10,487 bases of DNA from an uncultured Lachnospiraceae bacterium (lineage in GTDB: Bacteria > Bacillota > Clostridia > Lachnospirales > Lachnospiraceae): contig CAMOZD010000014.1 in the NCBI GenBank assembly GCA_946630645.1, positions 1 to 10,487 on the forward strand. The letters are read 5' to 3'. A model generated the notes under the pieces. It ran no database searches. It saw nothing but the letters and a program-made list of their open reading frames with translations, and had not been told where the DNA came from. A program made the position numbers and the translations under genes. The stretch's first letter is position 1. Each line of letters opens with the position of its first letter. Shown in pieces: positions 1 through 5,022 of this stretch.

Positions 1-67
1 CTAATTTGATATACTTTCTCTGCATCATCGACATCGCCCTTAATCTATCTTAATACACCCTCTCTAA

Positions 68-163
68 TTATGGCAAAATATTTCTTCCATACCTGTGTTC
101 TCCGCCAGCCTGTCCCCAATATGCCACCGGCCGCTGTTCCAGCCTGCACCAGGCCGCCTTCAT
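68..163 (-). CDS. Possible 31-residue small ORF coupled to the zinc-ribbon gene
   Basis: This ORF opens with ATG at 163-161, which overlaps the TGA stop of the zinc-ribbon gene (162-160) as ATGA, the classic arrangement for translational coupling. It runs 31 codons to a TAA at 70-68. The peptide begins MKAAWCRLEQRPVAYWGQ and ends GRNILP, and it has two Trp and three Tyr. Codons such as CTG, CAG, CGG, GTG and GGC match the neighbouring genes. I do not recognise the product. It could be a real small protein. It could also be the C-terminal part of a longer zinc-ribbon protein that was split by a frameshift, or chance. The ATGA overlap and codon choice are seen in the sequence; expression is inferred. 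Confidence 0.33.
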   Translation of the reverse strand: MKAAWCRLEQRPVAYWGQAGGEHRYGRNILP

Positions 164-438
164 ATCCAGTCGAAATTACCGCCTGTGATTGCCAGACTCA
201 GAAGCTGGTCATACTTTTCTATCTCATCCTTGCCTCTGAGCACTTCCACAAGCAGGGCATGCTCCTCCGGCTCAACCATAGGATCATCCGGACCAATCTC
301 CATATCCGGCTCTTCCCCACAGTAGGGACAAATCATTCTGGGGCCTGTCCCTGTATCCAGGAACCTGTTGTGACATTCCTCACACTCATAATAACCGCAT
401 AATTCTGTTCCTTCAGGTACAAAATACAATGGCCTCAC
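160..438 (-). CDS. Small zinc-ribbon protein, function unknown
   Basis: This is a 92-residue acidic protein with a four-cysteine zinc-ribbon or rubredoxin-like knuckle: C19-x2-C22 and C37-x2-C40 (ending CPYCGEEP), with another Cys at 14. After the ribbon it is rich in Asp and Glu (roughly residues 42-60), then has a short helical tail ending NFDWI. The role is unknown; metal binding is inferred from the cysteine spacing. The start is uncertain. The ORF opens with GTG at 438-436, but the purine-rich stretch GGAAGGGA lies directly against it, so a TTG at 429-427 (residue 4) is at a more normal distance. It has its own promoter candidate just upstream (480-488), so it need not depend on proC. 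A possible coupled ORF overlaps its stop codon. Confidence 0.78.
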   Translation of the reverse strand: MRPLYFVPEGTELCGYYECEECHNRFLDTGTGPRMICPYCGEEPDMEIGPDDPMVEPEEHALLVEVLRGKDEIEKYDQLLSLAITGGNFDWI

Positions 439-479
439 TCCCTTCCGTTTACATTGGCTTTATTAGCCTGGTTATTCTG

Positions 480-488
480 ATTATAGCA
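480..488 (-). promoter_or_regulatory. Extended -10 promoter candidate for the zinc-ribbon gene
   Basis: On the minus strand TGC-TATAAT occupies 488-480: a perfect -10 hexamer with the TG of an extended -10. No good -35 is visible at 16-18 bp, which is normal for extended -10 promoters. The start point would be near 473, giving a leader of about 35 nt before the GTG. It lies in the 72-nt gap after the proC stop. Confidence 0.5.
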
Positions 489-510
489 CAGTAATAACTA
501 ATACAAAAGT

Positions 511-1305
511 TTACATATTCATGGCTTTTTCGGTACAGGCCCTGACCGCCTCAATCACCGCAGTCCTGAAACCTTTCTCCTCAAGCTTAGTCACTCCTTC
601 TATCGTCGTTCCAGCCGGGGAGCAGACCATATCCTTAAGCTCTCCCGGATGCCTGCCGGTCTCCAGAACCATTTTGGCAGAACCCAGGACAGTCTGGGCC
701 GCAAAATGATAGGCCTGCTTTCTTGGCATTCCATCAGCGACCGCCGCATCAGCCATAGCCTCAATAAACATGTAGACATAAGCAGGGGAAGATCCGCTGA
801 CAGAGGTGACCACAGCCATCAGGCTTTCCGGCACCTGCTCCGCCTGGCTGAATGCTTCCAGAACTGTTTTTACCCGGTCCAGGTCTTCGGGGCTGACATG
901 GGCATTGGGGCAATAGCCGGTGATACCGGCACCCACAAGGGCCGGCGTATTGGGCATGGCCCTGACAATCTTCTGGTCAGACCCCAGAAGCTCCTCCAGG
1001 TCACTGATGGATTTGCCCGCCATAATAGACAGTATCAGCTTACCCCTGACCAGGTCTTTAATCTCCGGTGCCACCAGGGGAAATACGCCCGGCTTCACGG
1101 CAAAAAGCACCAGATCCGCATCCTTTACACAGGCCCTGTTATCTTCAGTCACATTGACGCCATAGGACCTGCTCATCCTTTCCCTGGCCTCCTCCAGCTT
1201 GTCAGAGGCTGTGATATCCCGGCCCTTTAAAAGACCCTTGCCAACCAGGCCGCCGATAATGGCCGATGCCATATTGCCGCAGCCGATCACTGCTAATTTC
1301 ATCAT
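511..1305 (-). CDS. proC: Pyrroline-5-carboxylate reductase
   Basis: This enzyme catalyses the last step of proline synthesis, reducing 1-pyrroline-5-carboxylate to L-proline with NAD(P)H in the cytoplasm. The N-terminus carries the Rossmann signature VIGCGNMASAIIGG (residues 6-19). The middle has the conserved VRAMPNTPALVGAG stretch. The C-terminal dimerisation domain has VSGSSPAYVYMFIEA and the family signature CSPAGTTIEGV. At 264 residues it is full length for ProC. Two Met codons open it (1305-1303 and 1302-1300); the ribosome site GGGAGG lies 9 nt before the first, so either works. The gene follows the patatin gene after only 26 nt, so the two are probably co-transcribed. No T-box or other leader is visible in front of it. 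Confidence 0.97.
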   Translation of the reverse strand: MMKLAVIGCGNMASAIIGGLVGKGLLKGRDITASDKLEEARERMSRSYGVNVTEDNRACVKDADLVLFAVKPGVFPLVAPEIKDLVRGKLILSIMAGKSISDLEELLGSDQKIVRAMPNTPALVGAGITGYCPNAHVSPEDLDRVKTVLEAFSQAEQVPESLMAVVTSVSGSSPAYVYMFIEAMADAAVADGMPRKQAYHFAAQTVLGSAKMVLETGRHPGELKDMVCSPAGTTIEGVTKLEEKGFRTAVIEAVRACTEKAMNM

Positions 1306-1331
1306 CTTATTCTTCCTCCCTTTATTCAGGC

Positions 1332-2459
1332 TTATCTCCTTAATCTTGACTGAAGCTCCTCAAGAATCTCCCGGTAATTGCGGAAGCGGACCCCATCTAA
1401 CATATGGATTTCCCGGATTCTGGCCAGTTCTCTTTCTATGGAATCTTCCTCCCCTTCTTCCTCCTGACCAAGTATCCTGTAATCCTCCTCCAGCCTGAGG
1501 GCATCTTCATATCCCAGCTCCATGGTCTTCATAATATAATCATGATCAAAGTTCATAGTTCCATCCACCAGGCCGCCCAGGTCCCGGGAAGGATAAATAT
1601 GGACAAAACGGGCACCGTTATAGTACTCCTCTTCATTCAGGCTGATGTTAAGCCTGTCCATGGCTGCCCAGTCTGCAGCCTCCTTCCTGGAAGAACAGTG
1701 AACCACGATAAAACGGCGAAAGCCCAGATGATAAAGGGGAGCTACAGGCATGTTACTGCCAAATATGGGAATTCCCCCATCGACAAAATCCTGGTCGTCA
1801 ATGAACTGCTTCTCAAAAGCAACCGGGTAGGCCGCGCTGGCCATGAGCCAGGACAGCTTTTTTTCCGGGTCCAGGTCATTGAGAATCACATCTTTGGGAT
1901 AGGCCGTGTCCATGTTAAAGGAAGATACCGATACCAGAGCCTTTTCCATGGTAAGCTGGTCCAGGACCCCGCTGGTCCTGATCAGCAGCTCCAGATTTCT
2001 GTCATTTTCCAGGTTGGGATAAATCAGATCATTCAGATTCATCAATTTATTTTCCAGAATTCCGGACCAGAGTTCTTCCCCTTTTCCAGGGCCGAAAGCG
2101 GAAAATACCGCCGCATTAAGGGCTCCCGCCGATGTACCGGAATAAGCCCTGATCTCTCCCGGCAGGATAGGGCTTTCTGACAGGGCTTTAAAAACACCAG
2201 CCTGGTAACAGCCCTTGGCACCGCCTCCATTGAGAATCAGGGCGATACCGGCGGAATCCTTTTCAGCCTTATCCCTGACTTCCTCCGAAAGTCCTTCCTT
2301 CAGATCCTGCAGCCGCACCTTCTTGTCTGCCGGATGCCGGTAGATGTCACTAATCCGTCTGCTATGGTCCAGACTGTCGGCAATACTTTCCGCCCGTTCT
2401 TTAAATTCATCATCTCCTGCCAGTTCCAGCAGCTTATTCAGGGAATCCCTGTTGATCAT
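1332..2459 (-). CDS. Patatin-like phospholipase (acyl hydrolase)
   Basis: This 375-residue protein is in the patatin family of Ser-Asp lipid acyl hydrolases. The oxyanion hole GGGAKG is at residues 78-83, the nucleophile elbow GTSAG at 108-112 with Ser110, and the catalytic DGG at 227-229 with Asp227, so the catalytic set is complete. An N-terminal region of about 70 charged, helix-prone residues precedes the domain. A C-terminal part of about 90 residues is also rich in Glu and Arg (EEEGEEDSIERE). No signal peptide or membrane segment is seen, so a cytoplasmic enzyme acting on membrane lipids or lysolipids is likely; the true substrate is unknown. The start is an ATG preceded by GGGGGTGG, an imperfect ribosome site. 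It sits 26 nt before proC and 157 nt after the nitroreductase stop. Confidence 0.93.
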   Translation of the reverse strand: MINRDSLNKLLELAGDDEFKERAESIADSLDHSRRISDIYRHPADKKVRLQDLKEGLSEEVRDKAEKDSAGIALILNGGGAKGCYQAGVFKALSESPILPGEIRAYSGTSAGALNAAVFSAFGPGKGEELWSGILENKLMNLNDLIYPNLENDRNLELLIRTSGVLDQLTMEKALVSVSSFNMDTAYPKDVILNDLDPEKKLSWLMASAAYPVAFEKQFIDDQDFVDGGIPIFGSNMPVAPLYHLGFRRFIVVHCSSRKEAADWAAMDRLNISLNEEEYYNGARFVHIYPSRDLGGLVDGTMNFDHDYIMKTMELGYEDALRLEEDYRILGQEEEGEEDSIERELARIREIHMLDGVRFRNYREILEELQSRLRR

Positions 2460-2477
2460 AGAACCACCCCCACTGTA

Positions 2478-2616
2478 TCAAAAGTCTTTCTCCAGTATCC
2501 GCTTCCTCCTATTAAACCGGACTTCAGGCTCCAGGTCCGCAGCAAGCCTTTTATATTTATCCCAGTGAGCTGCCGGGATTCTTGCGGAATCACCAATCAG
2601 GCCCTCCGCCGGCCTG
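2478..2616 (-). other. Coding-like remnant between nitroreductase and patatin genes
   Basis: Directly after the nitroreductase stop, one minus-strand frame stays open for about 46 codons to a TGA at 2480-2478. It reads like protein, with codons typical of the neighbours: AARIPAAHWDKYKR-type residues followed by LAADLEPEVRFNRRKRILEKDF. It has no ATG, GTG or TTG start inside the gap. The frame is that of the patatin gene, and the patatin ATG follows 18 nt beyond the TGA. The HWDK codons lie in a 13-bp repeat shared with the nitroreductase end. It may be a gene remnant, a 3' end left by deletion, or chance. A hairpin with 6-bp arms (2598-2603 and 2611-2616, loop of 7) follows the nitroreductase stop but has no T-tract. 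Confidence 0.3.
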
Positions 2617-2634
2617 CTAAAATTTATCCCAGTG
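2555..2634. repeat. 13-bp direct repeat at the nitroreductase 3' end
   Basis: ATTTATCCCAGTG occurs at 2555-2567 and again at 2622-2634, 67 bp apart. Read on the minus strand both copies encode His-Trp-Asp-Lys. One is the natural C-terminus of the nitroreductase (VHWDKF-stop). The other lies in the coding-like gap in a different frame. This may mark a small duplication. Confidence 0.55.
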
Positions 2635-3141
2635 GACCTGGTTACCCTTGATATTGTCAATGTCATAAGCCGGTTTTTCCTCGTCCGGCATACCCAGGGC
2701 CAGAATGGCTTCCAGCTCATAGGTCTCCGGATAAGCCAGAAGTTCCCTGGCTACCTGGTCACAGGTCCTGCCGTCGGCATGCTTTCTGCCCCTGCACTGA
2801 ACCCAGCAGCTGCCCACACCCTGGTCTGTAGCCATGAGATGCATCTGGGTCATGATAATAGCCCCATCTTCTATCCAGGCATCGGTTTTTTCCCGGTTGC
2901 CGATCACAACAACGGCACAGTCCGCTCCATCGATCATGGCTGCCGATCCCGGCTTAATCTCTGCCAGAACCTTGAGAACCTCCTTGTCCCTGACAAGGAT
3001 CATCTCTCCTGCGTGACCATTTCTGCTGCTTGGTGCCAGCATGCCGGCTTTGATAATCTTATCCAGTTTGTCATCTGCAATCTTCTCAGGCTTGTAGGCC
3101 CGGATACTTCTTCTCTTCAACATAAGATCTAAAAGTTCCAT
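2617..3141 (-). CDS. Nitroreductase-family FMN-dependent oxidoreductase
   Basis: This 174-residue protein is a typical compact nitroreductase. It uses FMN and NAD(P)H to reduce nitro compounds, quinones or similar acceptors; the physiological substrate cannot be told. The FMN phosphate-binding stretch KRRSIRAY is at residues 9-16, APSSRNGH at 36-43, and the helix leading to QGVGSCWVQCRG is at roughly 89-118. It ends VHWDKF, a common ending for the family, so the stop is probably genuine although a coding-like frame continues after it. The ATG at 3141 has an excellent AGGAGG ribosome site 7 nt upstream. It lies 71 nt downstream of bcp with no clear terminator between, so the two may share a transcript, which fits a redox-stress role. 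No disulfide pair is obvious. Confidence 0.93.
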   Translation of the reverse strand: MELLDLMLKRRSIRAYKPEKIADDKLDKIIKAGMLAPSSRNGHAGEMILVRDKEVLKVLAEIKPGSAAMIDGADCAVVVIGNREKTDAWIEDGAIIMTQMHLMATDQGVGSCWVQCRGRKHADGRTCDQVARELLAYPETYELEAILALGMPDEEKPAYDIDNIKGNQVHWDKF

Positions 3142-3212
3142 AATATCCTCCTCATTGTGTTAGTCAGGATTCCCACTCTTTATGTACACTTTTGTCTTTT
3201 TTAAAGCTAACC

Positions 3213-3674
3213 TTAAAGCTGCTTTAACTCCTCCAGCATCTGGCCGGGATTATCGGCAGCTTTCACCTTGCCAAAGGCCTTGATGATCACACCTTCCTCA
3301 TCGATCAGGTAGGTGGACCTGACTACTCCCATGGAAACCTTGCCATACATTTTCTTCTCTTTCCATACATCATAAGCCTGGATGACCGTCTTTTCCGTAT
3401 CGGAAAGAAGGGTGAAGGGAAGACCATACTTCTCTTCAAATCGTTTGTGGGACTTGACCGTATCCTTGCTGACACCAAGGACTACAGCCCCCTTCTCCTG
3501 AAACTGGGGATAGAGGTCCCCAAAGGCACAAGCCTGTTTGGTACATCCTGCTGTATTATCCCTGGGATAAAAGTAGAGGACTACTTTCTTCCCCCTGTAA
3601 TCACTTAATTTATGGTTCTGTCCATTCTGGTCCGGCAGCTCAAAGTCCGGTGCCAGGCTTCCTGTTTCTAACAT
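3213..3674 (-). CDS. bcp: Thioredoxin-dependent thiol peroxidase (Bcp/PrxQ-type peroxiredoxin)
   Basis: This 153-residue peroxiredoxin reduces hydrogen peroxide and organic or lipid hydroperoxides using thioredoxin. The fold is visible in order: GSLAPDFELPDQNG at the N-terminus, the strand VVLYFYPRDNTAGC, the peroxidatic Cys44 and the resolving Cys49 five residues later in TAGCTKQACAF (the 2-Cys atypical Bcp/PrxQ pattern), then GVSKDTVKSHKRFEEKYGLPFTLLSD and the C-terminal RSTYLIDEEGVI. Length and motifs are normal. The ribosome site GGGAG lies 6 nt before the ATG. A promoter candidate is seen at 3730-3759. It is the first gene of the leftward cluster and diverges from the plus-strand gene at 4011. 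Confidence 0.96.
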   Translation of the reverse strand: MLETGSLAPDFELPDQNGQNHKLSDYRGKKVVLYFYPRDNTAGCTKQACAFGDLYPQFQEKGAVVLGVSKDTVKSHKRFEEKYGLPFTLLSDTEKTVIQAYDVWKEKKMYGKVSMGVVRSTYLIDEEGVIIKAFGKVKAADNPGQMLEELKQL

Positions 3675-3729
3675 ATTCTTCTCCCTTTAAAATATTGAAA
3701 ACAAATATCGTCTGCATTTGCTATTAATC

Positions 3730-3759
3730 ATTATAACGAATTCCAGGGCTCCTTAGCAA
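3730..3759 (-). promoter_or_regulatory. Promoter candidate for bcp
   Basis: On the minus strand TTGCTA (3759-3754) and TATAAT (3735-3730) are separated by 18 bp. The -10 is perfect and the -35 matches 4 of 6. The start point would be near 3723, giving a leader of about 50 nt. One arm of an inverted repeat (3740-3749) lies between the two boxes. Confidence 0.55.
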
Positions 3760-3810
3760 GGGAAAGAGGCCAGGAACTTATTTCAGAACTATTTCACTCT
3801 GCCCTGGAAT
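3740..3810. repeat. 10-bp inverted repeat in the divergent promoter region
   Basis: ATTCCAGGGC (3740-3749) and its exact reverse complement GCCCTGGAAT (3801-3810) are separated by 51 nt. The left arm sits inside the bcp promoter spacer. It could be a paired operator, one end of a long hairpin, or chance. Confidence 0.45.
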
Positions 3811-3875
3811 CCGGCCCCCCGCAGCCAGGAGCAGGGAAAATACAGGGCAAAGGCAGGACATAAGGATTTCTTTAG

Positions 3876-3904
3876 TTGTAGCATGGACTTTTTTTCGCTA
3901 TAAT
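3876..3904 (+). promoter_or_regulatory. Sigma-A-type promoter for the gene at 4011
   Basis: TTGTAG (3876-3881) and TATAAT (3899-3904) lie 17 bp apart, the ideal spacing, in an AT-rich stretch. Transcription would start near 3911, leaving a leader of about 100 nt before the ATG at 4011. Confidence 0.65.
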
Positions 3905-4010
3905 ATGGGAAAAGAATCGGGATATTCTATCACAGGAGCTGCTTCATCCGGCATCCCTGTCCTTTGATCAGGCGCGCGGTCCTCTGATTATTTCCCAAAG
4001 AAAGGAGCTT

Positions 4011-4679
4011 ATGATGCAGACAGAAAATATTAAAGTAAATAACAAAGGAAAAGGCCTGGCCAAGGTTCTCAGGGAGACAGAAGAATTTGCCAGCCAGCAG
4101 GGTTTTGAGAAAAAATATGCCCTCCATCTCCGGCTGCTGGCAGAGGAAAGTCTCAACATGCTCCGCTCTCTGGCAGGTAATTTCCGGGGAGACTTTTATA
4201 TAGAAAGCCAGAAGGACCGGTGTGTCATGACCATCCAGGCCACGGCCGAGGATGCGGAGGACAAAAAAAGAGAACTGCTGGCCCTCTCCAAATCCGGTGA
4301 CAATATCATGGAAAAGGGAGTGTTTAATAAAATCCGGGCCGTTTTCGAGTCCTTTGCCTACAATGTGCAGAAGTCAGAGAACTGGGACCTGATCAAAGAA
4401 GGCATGGAGCTCATGCCTTACGATGAAAATCTGGCCAACGACCCCCTCTATTTCGGGTCGGCCGGCATATCCCAAAGCCAGGTCTGGTCCCTGCAGAAAT
4501 ATAAAAAACAGGTCAGAAATCAGGCCCCCGGGAACCCGGAAGCCCGCCAGGCCTGGGATGAACTGGAGAAGTCTATCGTCGCCAATATTGCCAGCGATGT
4601 CCAGGTTGGTGTTGCCGGCGACAAGGTGAAACTGGTCATCATCGCTGATTTCCCCAAGGCAAAAGCCTCCGACCGCTAA
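4011..4679 (+). CDS. Degenerate GHKL/anti-sigma-like ATPase-fold protein, function unknown
   Basis: This 222-residue soluble protein is the only plus-strand gene. Residues 36-65 (YALHLRLLAEESLNMLRSLAG, then GDFYIE) resemble the N-box helix and following strand of GHKL ATPases such as SpoIIAB/RsbW, with Glu45 and Asn49 in ExxxN spacing. No DxGxG ATP-binding box is visible further on, so nucleotide binding is doubtful. It resembles, from memory, a family of short unnamed proteins in Lachnospiraceae with LRLLxEExxxMxRS motifs. The C-terminal half (roughly 100-222) is helical and not recognised. Two Met codons open it: AAAGGAG at 4001-4007 is 3 nt before the first and 6 nt before the second, so the ATG at 4014 may be the real start. 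It has its own promoter and terminator and is a single-gene unit. Confidence 0.82.
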   Translation: MMQTENIKVNNKGKGLAKVLRETEEFASQQGFEKKYALHLRLLAEESLNMLRSLAGNFRGDFYIESQKDRCVMTIQATAEDAEDKKRELLALSKSGDNIMEKGVFNKIRAVFESFAYNVQKSENWDLIKEGMELMPYDENLANDPLYFGSAGISQSQVWSLQKYKKQVRNQAPGNPEARQAWDELEKSIVANIASDVQVGVAGDKVKLVIIADFPKAKASDR

Positions 4680-4717
4680 ATTTCCTCCCGGTAAACACCC
4701 GCAATACAGCAGACAAT

Positions 4718-4775
4718 AAAAAAGCCCTGACAAACCGGTCCCAGTCCATGGGTCCTGATTTGCTCTCTTCCAGGC
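4718..4775 (-). terminator. Possible terminator for the oxidoreductase gene
   Basis: Read on the minus strand, an interrupted stem ends in GGGC followed by six T (4723-4718). The inner part pairs GGACCCA (4755-4749) with TGGGACC (4743-4737) with one mismatch. A CAAA/TTTG pair (4762-4759 with 4734-4731) and a GCCTG/CAGGGC pair flank it. The stem is irregular, so this is tentative. Confidence 0.4.
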
Positions 4776-4848
4776 AAACAAGCTTTTATTATTTCACTTG
4801 TCTACCTAAAAAGGAGCATATCAGTCCTGCCAGTCTGCCAGGGTTTTT

Positions 4849-4890
4849 CAATTCCCGGGTTTTCAATTCCCGGGTTTTTTAATTCCCAGG
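4849..4890. repeat. Tandem CAATTCCCGGGTTTT repeats
   Basis: A 15-bp unit occurs perfectly at 4849-4863 and 4864-4878. A third, degenerate copy (AATTCCCAGG, 4881-4890) follows after one extra base. Each full unit carries the palindrome CCCGGG, so neighbouring copies can pair with each other. Confidence 0.8.
4854..4880 (+). terminator. Rho-independent terminator for the gene at 4011
   Basis: CCCGGG (4854-4859) can pair with the next CCCGGG (4869-4874) across a 9-nt loop, followed at once by six T (4875-4880). It is an intrinsic terminator built from two copies of the tandem repeat, about 175 nt after the stop codon. Confidence 0.65.
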
Positions 4891-5022
4891 CTCTCCATCT
4901 CCCTGTTTCAAGTTGTCTACCATAAGCCTTTAGCATTTTCCTGCAAAGCTTCCACTCCTATCCAGGATTTCTATTCCCACCTGGGTGGTCCGGTTTTCCC
5001 AGCTAGCTTTTATAAAAAGGAA

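Larger units (their letters stand above)
3675..4010. other. Divergent intergenic region between bcp and the gene at 4011
   Basis: This 336-nt gap holds the leftward promoter of bcp, the rightward promoter of the 4011 gene, and a 10-bp inverted repeat pair. No coding frame is convincing. The rightward leader is about 100 nt long and contains only a weak 5-bp hairpin (ATCAG/CTGAT near 3967-3988). No riboswitch or T-box is recognisable. Confidence 0.6.
4680..5022. other. Convergent intergenic region with terminators
   Basis: This 343-nt gap lies between two genes that run towards each other. It holds a T-tract hairpin candidate for the leftward transcript (4718-4775), a CTGCCAGT doublet near 4828-4842, and the CAATTCCCGGGTTTT repeats that form a rightward terminator (4849-4890). 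The rest (about 4891-5022) is pyrimidine-rich with no convincing coding frame or RNA gene. Confidence 0.6.

Noticed and set aside
1..34. Start of a further minus-strand gene at the left edge (ATG at 34, 28 or 25)
   Set aside because: At most 11 codons are visible and the ribosome site is weak. Another frame there also looks protein-like but has no start after its stop codon, so neither can be supported.
649..1230. 193-codon plus-strand frame antisense to proC
   Set aside because: It lies opposite a gene with full ProC motifs, has no recognisable domain and no ribosome site.
1306..1331. T-box or riboswitch in front of proC
   Set aside because: Only 26 nt separate proC from the patatin stop, too little for a leader element.
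1404..2180. 258-codon plus-strand frame antisense to the patatin gene
   Set aside because: It mirrors a well-supported gene with an intact catalytic set, and its translation shows no motif.
2460..2480. Stop-codon read-through joining the frame at 2478-2616 to the patatin gene through a Gly-rich linker
   Set aside because: The Gly codons come from the G-rich ribosome site before the patatin ATG, and nothing suggests recoding at the TGA.
3200..3226. Terminator between bcp and the nitroreductase gene
   Set aside because: TTAAAGC can pair with GCTTTAA, but the stem is AT-rich and overlaps the bcp stop, and no T-tract follows on the minus strand.
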